Shown: positions 6,001-11,375, counted from the stretch's first letter. The stretch: 11,375 nt of DNA from Archangiaceae bacterium (GCA_023248915.1 JAHFDQ010000145.1:1-11375), one strand, 5' to 3'. A program made the numbers and translations. Notes: a model not told the origin generated them from the letters alone.

Positions 6001-8346
6001 TCCGGGCTGGGCGTGGCGACGATCACCGCCGCGTCCGTGTCAGGACCGGCCTTCGCGTTCGCCGCCGGCCCGTTCCCAGGAGGGCCGCCGAGCAGTCCGG
6101 TGAACGCCTGGGGTAACAACTATCAGTTCTGCCCGGCCGTAGGTGGGACCCTCGCGGCGGGCGCTACCTGCGTCATTCAGGTGGCGTATTCCGCGACGGG
6201 TTCGGCGCAGCAGACGGGAACGCTGAACCTGACGGTAGCGGGCGCCACCCAGGCGTCTCACTCGTACGCTCTCACCGGTACGCCGACGTCGCTGGCGATC
6301 GTCCAGATGAACGACTGCCCGGGGTGCGGAGGCGGCGGAGGAGGAGGCCCGCCCACGCATGACTTCGGCCTGACGGCCTCGCCGAGCACGGTGACGCAGC
6401 TGTTCATGCTGCGCAACACCGGGTTCGGCACGGCGACGCTGTCGGCGGCGAGCGTCACCGGAGCCGCGTTCTCATTCGGAGGGGCGGGCACCTTCCCCGG
6501 CGGAACCCCCTCGAGCTCCGTCAACTACCAAGGCAACACGTACACCCTCTGCCCGGCCGTGGGCGGCGCTCTGGCGGGTGGAGCGTCGTGCGCGTTCTGG
6601 GTTCGATACGCCGCTTCGGGCGGCGCGCAGCAAACGGGGGACGTGTCGGTTCAGCTGACCGGGGCAACGCAACCGGCGGTCTCGTACAACCTGCGCGGGT
6701 CGCCGACGCCGCTGGCGATCGTCTCGATGACTGAATGCTCGAACTGCGGCGGTTCGGGCGGGTCGGGCACGCCGACGCACGACTTCGGGATGGTCGCCTC
6801 TCCCAGCACGAACCCGACCTACTTCTGGCTGACGAACACGGGCGCCTCGCCGGCGACGGTCTCGGCGGCCACCGTCACGGGCGCCGGCTACGCCTTCGGC
6901 GGGGCGGTCTTCCCCGGGGGCCCTGGCGACAGCCCGGTCAACATCGGGGGGGGGAACTACACCTACTGTCCCGCTCTGCCGGCCACGCTGGCTTCGGGCT
7001 CAACCTGCGTCATCCAGCTCGTCTACACCGCGTCGGGCAGCTCGGTTCAGACCGGCAGCGTCAGCTTGACGCTCACCGGAGCGGTTCAGGCGAGCGTCGG
7101 GTACAACCTGACCGCCAGCCCCACGACGGAGGCCATCGTCAAGCTGACTGAGTGTCCAAGCTGCGGGGGCCCGGCAGGCACGTCGCACGATTTCGGGACC
7201 GTGCCCTCTCCGTCGTCGAACGACGTCTTCCTCTTCGTCGTCAATTCGGGCGCGGGCGCGGCGACGTTGACCAACCAGGGCATCACCGGCGCAGGCTTTG
7301 GGTACTCCGGCGGCTCGGGGCTCTACCCGGGGGGCACGGCGGGAGGGACGGTCAACGTCTACGGGCAGAACTACACGTTCTGCCCCACCTCGGGACAGAA
7401 CCTTCCGGGCGGAGACACCTGCGTGCTGCAGGTGACCTACACGGCATCGGGCACGACTCCGCAGGCCGGCACGCTGAGCATCGGCTTGGGCGGTGCGACG
7501 ACCCCGAGCCTCAGCTACGGCTTCATGGCCTCGCCGACGACGGCCGCCATCGTGGAAATCGACGACTGTCCCTTCTGTGGCTCGCCCTGGGGCGACTTCG
7601 ACTTCGGCACGGCCGGCACGGCACTGGACAAGGTCTTCGTCGTGAGGAATCGCGGCCTGGCGCCTGCGGGGCTGACCGACGCCGCGGCGCTGGTTCCGCC
7701 GTTCTCGTACACCACCGGCTCGTTCCCCGGAGGGTCAGGCACGGTGACTCTGCAGGGCGACACCGTCCCCTTCTGCTCGGCGACCCTGCCGGCGGGTTCG
7801 ACCTGCGCGGTGTCGGTGCGCTATTCGGCGGCAACGACGAGCTCCGGAACGCTGGCGTTCGCCCTGACCGCCGCCTCCACGCCAACGGCGACGCGCAACC
7901 TGAAGGGCGCGACGACGTCGAGGGCGCTGGTGACGGTCGCCGAAACAAACGACTTCTTCGCGTGCACCGACCTCGCCTGCTGGCCCGCGGACTTCGGCCC
8001 GGTGAATGCGGGGAACACGGTCGCGACGACATTCGTCGTGACGAACCGTGGGGCAATGGCGACGACCGCGCTCGGAGCTTCCGGGGCTTTGCCGCCCGGG
8101 TACGGTTTCGGGAACAGCGGCAGCCAGGCCTTCCCGGGAGGATCGGGGACCGTCAACTACGCCGGGGTGACGCTCAACTACTGCTCGGCGGTGCTGGCCC
8201 CCGGAACCCAATGCGCAATCCAGGTGAACTTCCATCCGACGGTGGCTTCGACGAATTACCCCGGGGTGCTCAGCCTCGCCTACTCGGACGCCTTAGGCCC
8301 GATCGCCCCCGACGCGATGCGGGGAATCTCCGGCAACAGCCCCTGA
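1..8346 (+). CDS. Giant secreted repeat protein, C-terminal part: 14 Ig-like (He_PIG-type) repeats then 11 ASH/choice-of-anchor-D-type repeats
   Basis: The frame is open from the first base to a TGA at 8344-8346 (2781 codons). The first codons (VAPN) match the linker between repeats 1 and 2, so the true start lies upstream; the GTG at 13 is an internal valine. Residues 5-1317 are 14 Ig-like repeats with the family signature LPAGL...CxISGxPT...ATNSAG. Residues 1318-2781 are 11 ASH-like repeats with a DFG-type first strand, xVxNxG, (F/Y)PGG and a C-x(9-12)-C pair. I count 64 cysteines, all in conserved pairs, which implies oxidative folding outside the cytoplasm. No enzyme domain, transmembrane helix, LPXTG, PEP-CTERM-like tail or beta-barrel end is visible; the chain stops in GISGNSP. 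Proteins of this build are usually surface or matrix adhesins or stalks, and that role is inferred. Anchoring, if any, must come from the missing N-terminus or from bound partners. Family-level calls are firm; function is not known. Confidence 0.9.
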   Translation, partial: VAPNVPSLSYAGATGTSGTFGVAMTVVPTSLAANGATVTACGVKPSTTALPAGLTVNAATCVISGAPTAASGAATYTLLATNSAGASADATVSLSVAPNVPFLSYAGATGTSGTFGLTMNVSPTALAANGATVTACGIKPSTTALPAGLAVNTATCTIWGVPTAAAAAAPYTLVATNSAGVSADATVTLTVAPAVPTLSYVGATGTAGTFGTAMSVSPTTLATNGAAVTACGLALTSPFLPAGLTVAPTTCVISGTPSASAAATAYTVVATNAAGDSVGATLTLSVAPVAPFLSYVGAGSTVGRKGVPMVVTPTTLNPGGAAVTACDVTPSLPAGLVLQSASCVISGAPSNVMATTTFTVHATNSVGTSAAATVALTVTDTPTLSFIGASGTTGVLGHAMSVAPTALIDNGSPLTDCALAGTSPALPAGLSVSSATCVISGTPTAAVPATVYSLVATNGVGDSAPAAVSLTVSPDAPALSYAAGTVSGTVGQALTVSPTSLAANGAAVSGCGTRGGTPSLPAGLSVAATTCVISGTPTVAAPSTQYVLVATNAAGASADATLTLAVSPGIPVLSYATSTGTTGVVGIPMTVSPSTLNLNGGPLSTCGIKAATTPLPAGLAVDPATCVISGAPSVIAAATSYTLAATNAGGTSSDAAVTLVVVAGPPALSYAGSANTDGVAGTAMSITPTLLAAHGAALTDCAVSGSPPKPAWMTVNASTCVITGTPPAPFAATTFSLVATNSAGASGPASVTLSAAVAQAAPSLDYAGAGGTVGRVGVAMSVAPTSLQANGASITACAVSAGPPLPAALTVNSSTCVISGTPTALLSPTVFTLSATNSVGSSSGATVTLEVRDVPVLSYAGTVGTVVSINSPLSVLPTSLVPNGAAVSDCGIKGGTTLLPATLSVSPTTCAITGTPTAPLSATLFTLEATNAAGVSAPATVTLTVNPIPPTFSYAGATGTSGSFGAFMSVAPTTLIPNGASVTSCVATPSLPAGLNVNNASCVISGSPGAVIAPTSFTVRATNSAGFTDATVTLSVGALAPSLSYAGASGTVGTYGSPMTVVPTALVANGAAITACGIRPPTTPLPTGLTADATTCIISGTPLAGVNGGTFILAATNTAGSSADAAVVLTVNAIPPSLSFAGATGTVGHVGVAMSVPPTSLDTNGGALTGCTAAPALPAGLAVNPASCTISGTPSAVSAPATYSLTATNSAGTSPGAAVMLSVIDVPSLSFAGAPGTVGIVGVAMSVLPTSLVAQGDPVSNCQASPALPGGLVLSPTTCQISGTPTAASPDTLYAVQAFNSAGWSAGASLHLTTNARASLAFNSGPSFDFGTWSTSASGEHLFAVTNYGDLPATSLAPSGAIGSAFSYKGGTYPGQAGNCSNELPGGATCLLVVLFSPSGSGLFTGSLGLTYDNGVGADSLGASVSGTGTTLAALAVNDYPPTYYSDYGVPPDGPFFDFGPQAVAVATDHPFYVTNNGLAATTITAGTPLAAGFAYKGSAFPGVGGDCGLVPLAPGATCSVVVTFTPGAATAYTTTLTLNYTGGASPTVARAVQGSGTTGPVVTLYDYRTESGGISLGTALDFGTVGIGLSFEHDFAVINSGAAPATGLSGSAAPGVFSFPGGFPGATPGAPSNQVGAPYCSSSLAAGTECAVRVVFAPAAAVASSGWVTVTYDVAQSTSRAVRGAGTSRALLQVSATSGKEGLVFSYGVQAVGAQATAAFQVQNVGAARAAALTGLALAPGFIYPGGYPGGTGVYSDPSGTFPYCGTTLDVGAACAIQVRFQPASTGSYFTDISLSYDDNNGSGTPRVATRSAEGDATSLAIVSMTECTNCGDGGNGSTPTHDFGWVPVGGTVEQYFLLTNSGAQAATLTNGGLTGLGFSYPGGSYPGGPAGGSVNVWGNNYTYCPTSGSALALGTTCVIRVAYTASGSTPVGGTVRVDLGGATAPFVSYNLSATPTSAAIVRLTDCPWCGAGGNGQPTHDFGDVASPSVQPAFFLLQNSGLGVATITAASVSGPAFAFAAGPFPGGPPSSPVNAWGNNYQFCPAVGGTLAAGATCVIQVAYSATGSAQQTGTLNLTVAGATQASHSYALTGTPTSLAIVQMNDCPGCGGGGGGGPPTHDFGLTASPSTVTQLFMLRNTGFGTATLSAASVTGAAFSFGGAGTFPGGTPSSSVNYQGNTYTLCPAVGGALAGGASCAFWVRYAASGGAQQTGDVSVQLTGATQPAVSYNLRGSPTPLAIVSMTECSNCGGSGGSGTPTHDFGMVASPSTNPTYFWLTNTGASPATVSAATVTGAGYAFGGAVFPGGPGDSPVNIGGGNYTYCPALPATLASGSTCVIQLVYTASGSSVQTGSVSLTLTGAVQASVGYNLTASPTTEAIVKLTECPSCGGPAGTSHDFGTVPSPSSNDVFLFVVNSGAGAATLTNQGITGAGFGYSGGSGLYPGGTAGGTVNVYGQNYTFCPTSGQNLPGGDTCVLQVTYTASGTTPQAGTLSIGLGGATTPSLSYGFMASPTTAAIVEIDDCPFCGSPWGDFDFGTAGTALDKVFVVRNRGLAPAGLTDAAALVPPFSYTTGSFPGGSGTVTLQGDTVPFCSATLPAGSTCAVSVRYSAATTSSGTLAFALTAASTPTATRNLKGATTSRALVTVAETNDFFACTDLACWPADFGPVNAGNTVATTFVVTNRGAMATTALGASGALPPGYGFGNSGSQAFPGGSGTVNYAGVTLNYCSAVLAPGTQCAIQVNFHPTVASTNYPGVLSLAYSDALGPIAPDAMRGISGNSP
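13..3951 (+). repeat. Tandem array of 14 Ig-like repeats with paired cysteines
   Basis: Repeat starts, set at the x-P-x-L-S-Y strand, are 13, 298, 583, 868, 1141, 1426, 1708, 1993, 2281, 2560, 2845, 3118, 3403 and 3676; the last ends at 3951. Lengths are 91-96 residues. Each copy runs LSYAGA-x-GT-x-G-x-x-G, then M-x-V-x-PT-x-L, N/G-x-x-(V/I/L)-T-x-C, LPAGL-x-V, (T/S)C-x-I-(S/T)G-x-P, ATN-x-x-G and ends in a valine-rich strand. The conserved LPAGL...ISGTP stretch identifies the putative Ig (He_PIG) superfamily. The common family sequence has glycine where this array has the second cysteine. At DNA level the most constant stretch is tgcgtcatctcgggc, exact in repeats 1, 3, 5 and 7 and nearly so in several others. 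The array very probably continues upstream, since bases 1-12 equal the linker at 286-297. Confidence 0.9.
5485..7980 (+). other. Series of CxxC hinge motifs at the start of ASH repeats A5-A11
   Basis: Six consecutive repeats carry C-x-x-C-G directly after their first strand: CTNCG at 5485, CPWCG at 5902, CPGCG at 6316, CSNCG at 6736, CPSCG at 7153 and CPFCG at 7567. They recur every 414-420 bases and are preceded by (T/N/D)(E/D). In A5-A8 a glycine-rich spacer follows and leads into PTHDFG; A9 and A10 have shorter spacers. Repeat A11 has a wider C-x4-C (CTDLAC, 7963-7980). Repeats A1-A4 lack the motif. These cysteines are additional to the pair found in every ASH repeat. A vicinal disulfide-type loop that staples the inter-domain hinge, or a metal-binding turn, would both fit; the sequence alone cannot decide. 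Confidence 0.8.
6946..6954 (+). repeat. G9 homopolymer inside the coding sequence
   Basis: Nine consecutive G residues encode the three glycines of VNIGGGNYTYC in ASH repeat A8. Sister repeats have VNVWGNNYTYC (A5) and VNAWGNNYQFC (A6) at the same place, so the length as read keeps the expected frame. A one-base gain would shift reading into the frame that ends at the TGA 7149-7151 and would remove A9-A11. The tract could be a slippage site or simply a consequence of high GC. Confidence 0.6.
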
Positions 8347-8350
8347 CGGC

Positions 8351-8393
8351 TGCCCCGGGGTAGGCGGCGCTGCGAGCTTCGCGGTCGGGGGCA
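8351..8393. terminator. Possible bidirectional stem-loop in the convergent spacer
   Basis: The 59 bases between the two stop codons (8347-8405) hold no gene. TGCCCC (8351-8356) can pair with GGGGCA (8388-8393), enclosing a second stem in which 8369-8375 pairs with 8379-8385, including two G-T wobbles, around the loop GCT. The position between convergent genes is right for a shared terminator, but there is no T-run on either strand, so it would not be a classic intrinsic terminator. High GC makes chance pairing likely. Confidence 0.3.
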
Positions 8394-8405
8394 CCCTCGG
8401 CTCGA

Positions 8406-11375
8406 CTATCGGCCCGCGGCGCCCACCGTCACCTGCTGTCCCGCCGAGTAGGCGTTGAACTCGGGCGCGTACATCGACTGCACCGTGGCGGGCCCGACGC
8501 GGAACGTGCCGGCCAGGTTGGCCCGCAGCCGGTAGCCGAGCGTCACCTCTCCCGCGGGCAAGGCCTCGAAGAAGAAGTGGGTGCCCGAATCGCGGACCTC
8601 TTCGTACCAGCCGACACCCAGGTTCCACCGGTAGCGCGAGAGCGCCGACTCGGGCTCGAGCCCGGCCGCGCGCGGGTCGAAGAGGTGCACGTACTCGGCC
8701 GGGTGGTTCGCCCGAACCGAAAGCCTCACCTCGACTTCGTCTCCGGGCGCCAGCCTCGCTCCTTCGGCCAGCGGGGTCAGCGCCGTCCCTTTCCCGTCAC
8801 TGGTCCGCTTGAAGTACCGCCGCGCAACCGAGAACAGGTCGCCGCGCGCCTCTGCCGGAAGCTGCTCGGTCGAGAAGTGCCAGGTGGCCGAGGCGAACTG
8901 CAACCCCCGGCCGGCCTTCTCGACGGCGACGCGGGACATCGCCTTCGGGTCGAGCTCGGCGCCGGAGACGACGACGTGGTTGGACTTGCCGCTGTAGACG
9001 TCGGGGGCGAACACCAGCGTGCTCTTCCGGGGGCCGATGGTGACGGTGGTCTCCTCTCGAGTTCCCAGCGTGCCTTCGGCCGAGAGCACCTTCACCAGCG
9101 CGTAGATGACCTCGGCCGTGGCCCGGGTGGACTTCCACTGGTTGAGCTTCTTGTTGAGCATCAGCCACTGGACCAGCCCATCGCGGCGGGGGTCGGCCGG
9201 CGCCAGCTCGGTCAGCGCGCGCAAGGCGAAGGCGTGGGTCTCGAGCGTGTCGCGGTACCAGAGCCAGGCGCTGTCCTCGGGCGCCCAGAAGGTGCCTTCG
9301 TCTCGCGTCGTCTTCGCCGAGTCCATGACGCTGGCGAACACCGCCTGGGCGTCGGCCTTGCGCCCCGCGCGGTGCAGGGTGAGCGCGAGCTGGGCCCTCG
9401 AGAGCGCCGGCAGCTCGCGCCAGTGGGCGTAGCTCTGCTCGAGCATCTGCCGGCGGTCTTCGGCGCTCAGCGCCTGGCCGGTCCAGCTCGCGTCCGGGAA
9501 GCTCGAGGCGACGTAGTTGAAAAAGGTGACCACCTCGAGGCAACAGGGGCTCTTGCCGGCCTTGGGCGCGTACTCGTCCCGGTACTGGCGCCCCAGGTAC
9601 TGCCAGGCGCGCTGGACCAGGTCTTTCGGCACGTCCACTCCGAGCTCGGCGGCGCGTGAAAACCCCTGGACGACGTAGAGCGTCATGTACGGCGAGGGGG
9701 GCCCGCCCGGCCACCAGGGGAAGCCGCCGTTCGCGGTCTGAATCCTCCGGAGCTTGGCCAGGGAAGCGTCCCGCTCGGCCGAGGCGACCTTGGGGTCGAG
9801 CACTTTCACCAGCGCGAGCGAAGGATCTTTCCCGCCCTGGGCTTCCTGCAGCCAGGGCGTCTCTTCGAGCAGCATCTTCCGGTTCGGGTCGACGGCGTCG
9901 AAGGTCTCGAGCGGCGTGTCGCGGCGGCTGGCCTCTTCTGCCATGCGCGCGACCAGCGGGTATTTCTTGAACACGCCGCCCACGATGCCGGTCGAGAGGA
10001 ACCGGTTCAGCGTCTGCTCGGTGCACTCGTACGGGTAGTCGATGAGGTACGGCAGCGCCTGAAGCACGGTCTCGAAGAGCTGCCCGTCCACCGTCACCAC
10101 CAGTTGCTCGTTCACCCGACTGGGGTCTCTGCCCGCGGCCAGGTCGTCGAAGCCGAGCGTTCGCTTGTCTGCGTCGTGCAGCGCCGCGAAACGCGACTGA
10201 GCCAGGCGCACGCGCGAGGGCAGCACCGGCAGGGGCCGCAGCTCTCCGTCGGAAAGCCCTCCCGCGGTGGCGGTCACCCGGAACGCGACGGTGCCCACCC
10301 GCCTCGGAGCGACGAGCGGGAACGTCAGGGTGGCCCCCGTCCCCGGGTCGGCCGAGAAAGCCACCGGCCCGGTGGCGGCGCTGGCGAAGTCGGCCAGCAG
10401 GCTCTTCTGGGTGTCGGGGTCGAGGATCTCGAAGCGCAGCGCACCCGTCAGCTTCGCGGTCGAGGCGTTGTCGACGACGACGCGGACGGCGGCCTGGTCT
10501 CCCTCGCGAAGGAAGCGCGGCAGGTACGGGCGAACCATGAGCTCCTTGACGCTGCTCACCTGCTTCGTCGCCGAGCCGCCCCTTAGGTCGCGGGTCACCG
10601 CGTGCACCCAAACGGACCATGAGGTCACCGAATCGGGCGCGGTGAACTCGACCGACGCCGAGCCGTCCGGGCCCGTCAACAGTTGGGGCTTCCAGAATCC
10701 GGTCTCGGAGAAGTCGCTGCGCAGCTCGACGGCTGGCGCCGGTTGAGGTGCGGGACTGCCGCCGGCCCTGCCCGGCTCGCCGGCGGTTGCCTTCTCCTCG
10801 GGCGGCGGCGGCGGAACCCCGGCCCCCGGGCCACCTTCGGGACTGCCGTCCTTCATCCGCTCGGCCTGCTGCAAGCCGAGGGCACGGAACGCCATTCGCC
10901 CGCCGCCCCCTCGCCACTTGCCCCTCATGCCCAGGCCGCCGAAGGCGTTGGCGGGCCCTTCCTTCAAACGGGGGCCCTGGAGCCCCGGGTAGGGCAAGGG
11001 TTCGACGAAGTCGGCCGCCTCGAGCCACTCCGCCCAGCTCTGAACGAGGCTGGACCCCATCCACCCCGCGCCTCCCCGGCGGGAGTAGAGCCGGGCCACC
11101 GAGTCCGGCAGGTGCGGCAGGAAGGCGTCGAGCGACCGGTCGTACATGTACGCGAGCAGCTCTGCGGCGGCCACCTCGGGCCTCGCGCCACCCTTGCCCT
11201 TCACGGTGACCCGAAACGTTTCCTTGGCGCCGGGCCTGAAGTGGTCTCGAAACGAGCCCAGCTCGACCTGGAGCTCTTTGTCGTCCCACGGAACGAAGAA
11301 CGGCTGCTCGAGCCGCATCAACTGGAAGTCGCGCACCGCCGTCAGCGTCACCGTGAATCCGCCTCGATCGGCGGC
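8406..11375 (-). CDS. Bacterial alpha-2-macroglobulin (thioester protease inhibitor), C-terminal part
   Basis: The frame runs from the window edge to a TAG at 8406-8408 (989 residues seen). The GTG at 11351 is internal, because the frame stays open through it to the edge. Residues 1-128 form a macroglobulin-type beta domain with AELLAYMYDRSLDAF, typical of large bacterial A2Ms. Residues 141-214 are a Gly/Pro-rich linker. Residues 215-318 are the A2M domain (SETGFWKPQL, TAPDSVTSWSVW, PRFLREGD). The thioester domain spans roughly 425-790, with YPYECTEQT (Cys451, Gln454) and GGFPWWPGG in the alpha/alpha toroid. The last 110 residues are the MG10-like domain (EYVHLFDPRAAGLEP, LPAGEVTLGYRLRA, PEFNAYSAG). 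Family members trap proteases in the periplasm or at the surface, often as inner-membrane lipoproteins; here the N-terminus is missing, so location is inferred. Full-length relatives are usually about 1500-2000 residues. No penicillin-binding protein partner is in view. Confidence 0.93.
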   Translation of the reverse strand, partial: AADRGGFTVTLTAVRDFQLMRLEQPFFVPWDDKELQVELGSFRDHFRPGAKETFRVTVKGKGGARPEVAAAELLAYMYDRSLDAFLPHLPDSVARLYSRRGGAGWMGSSLVQSWAEWLEAADFVEPLPYPGLQGPRLKEGPANAFGGLGMRGKWRGGGGRMAFRALGLQQAERMKDGSPEGGPGAGVPPPPPEEKATAGEPGRAGGSPAPQPAPAVELRSDFSETGFWKPQLLTGPDGSASVEFTAPDSVTSWSVWVHAVTRDLRGGSATKQVSSVKELMVRPYLPRFLREGDQAAVRVVVDNASTAKLTGALRFEILDPDTQKSLLADFASAATGPVAFSADPGTGATLTFPLVAPRRVGTVAFRVTATAGGLSDGELRPLPVLPSRVRLAQSRFAALHDADKRTLGFDDLAAGRDPSRVNEQLVVTVDGQLFETVLQALPYLIDYPYECTEQTLNRFLSTGIVGGVFKKYPLVARMAEEASRRDTPLETFDAVDPNRKMLLEETPWLQEAQGGKDPSLALVKVLDPKVASAERDASLAKLRRIQTANGGFPWWPGGPPSPYMTLYVVQGFSRAAELGVDVPKDLVQRAWQYLGRQYRDEYAPKAGKSPCCLEVVTFFNYVASSFPDASWTGQALSAEDRRQMLEQSYAHWRELPALSRAQLALTLHRAGRKADAQAVFASVMDSAKTTRDEGTFWAPEDSAWLWYRDTLETHAFALRALTELAPADPRRDGLVQWLMLNKKLNQWKSTRATAEVIYALVKVLSAEGTLGTREETTVTIGPRKSTLVFAPDVYSGKSNHVVVSGAELDPKAMSRVAVEKAGRGLQFASATWHFSTEQLPAEARGDLFSVARRYFKRTSDGKGTALTPLAEGARLAPGDEVEVRLSVRANHPAEYVHLFDPRAAGLEPESALSRYRWNLGVGWYEEVRDSGTHFFFEALPAGEVTLGYRLRANLAGTFRVGPATVQSMYAPEFNAYSAGQQVTVGAAGR
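10014..10025 (-). other. Thioester motif CTEQ of the alpha-2-macroglobulin
   Basis: The four codons encode Cys-Thr-Glu-Gln within IDYPYECTEQTLNRF. In A2M and complement proteins the Cys and Gln of CxEQ form the internal thioester that covalently captures attacking proteases. Both residues are intact here, so the protein belongs to the thioester-bearing class (as E. coli YfhM) and not to the class that has lost it (as YfaS). Confidence 0.88.
10734..10955 (-). other. Low-complexity linker of the alpha-2-macroglobulin, candidate bait region
   Basis: About 74 residues between the macroglobulin-type domain and the A2M domain are rich in Gly, Pro, Arg and Ala. They include a run of four glycines flanked by Arg, a run of five prolines, and a closing SPAPQPAPA. 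The position, just before SETGFW and the A2M domain, is where bait or linker sequence is expected in this family. Scattered Arg and Lys would offer trypsin-like cleavage points. It could equally be only a flexible spacer; the assignment as bait is inferred. Confidence 0.5.

Larger units (their letters stand above)
3952..8343 (+). repeat. Tandem array of 11 ASH/choice-of-anchor-D-type repeats (A1-A11)
   Basis: Repeat starts, set at the first beta strand, are 3952, 4300, 4681, 5071, 5461, 5878, 6292, 6712, 7129, 7543 and 7924. Lengths are 116, 127, 130, 130, 139, 138, 140, 139, 138, 127 and 140 residues. Each copy has a strand such as AIVxM, usually a (F/H)DFG motif, an xVxNxG motif, a (F/Y)PG(G) turn, a cysteine, then LxxGxxC followed by a strand like AIQVxF, and a final strand before the next copy. 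This matches the ASPM-SPD2-Hydin Ig-like fold used by bacterial 'choice-of-anchor D' proteins. A5-A9 are a close subfamily with a 16-residue loop carrying VN-x-x-G-x-N/T-Y and a 12-residue inter-cysteine spacer. A1-A2 have a 4-residue loop; A3, A4, A10 and A11 have 14. Confidence 0.85.

Noticed and set aside
5485..7578. CxxC motifs as thioredoxin active sites or zinc ribbons
   Set aside because: There is no thioredoxin fold around them, and a zinc ribbon needs a second CxxC knuckle close by. Only a hinge disulfide or an undefined metal site can be entertained.
8797..11289. 830-codon minus-strand frame and several + strand frames inside the A2M gene
   Set aside because: They overlap the recognisable A2M domains in another frame and are Arg-rich shadows; two proteins cannot be supported here.
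11349..11351. GTG at 11351 as the start of the A2M gene
   Set aside because: The frame stays open to the window edge and the sequence here is the interior of a beta domain; the family has many hundreds of residues upstream of this point.

Overview
The window holds two large, convergent, incomplete genes separated by 59 bases, and nothing else I can support. Base composition is very GC-rich with strong G/C bias at third codon positions. Together with a giant secreted repeat protein and a large bacterial alpha-2-macroglobulin, this suggests a high-GC Gram-negative bacterium. A myxobacterium-like (Myxococcota) lineage is my best guess, made from composition and gene types alone.

Bases 1-8346 (+ strand) encode the C-terminal 2781 residues of a giant extracellular repeat protein that began before the window. 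It has two blocks. The first (to 3951) is 14 tandem Ig-like repeats of 91-96 residues of the putative-Ig (He_PIG-like) type, each with exactly two cysteines. The second (3952-8343) is 11 tandem repeats of 116-140 residues of the ASPM-SPD2-Hydin (ASH)/choice-of-anchor-D type, each with an (F/Y)PG motif and a cysteine pair. Six of these repeats (A5-A10) also open with a CxxC motif, mostly followed by a glycine-rich hinge; the last has a CxxxxC variant. All 64 cysteines I count fall into pairs. No C-terminal sorting signal is visible; the protein ends a few residues after the last repeat.

Bases 8347-8405 are a short convergent spacer that can fold into a two-tier stem but has no U-tract.

Bases 8406-11375 (- strand) encode the C-terminal 989 residues of a thioester-type bacterial alpha-2-macroglobulin, a periplasmic or surface protease trap. 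Visible parts, in order, are a macroglobulin-type beta domain, a low-complexity linker that may be the bait region, the A2M domain, the thioester domain with an intact CTEQ motif, and a C-terminal MG10-like domain.

Both products are cell-envelope or extracellular proteins. They are transcribed toward each other and so do not share an operon; nothing in the window shows that they work together. Promoters, translation starts and signal peptides of both lie outside. The parts worth a second look are the cysteine architecture of the repeat protein, the nested order of its repeat subtypes, and a G9 tract inside its coding sequence.
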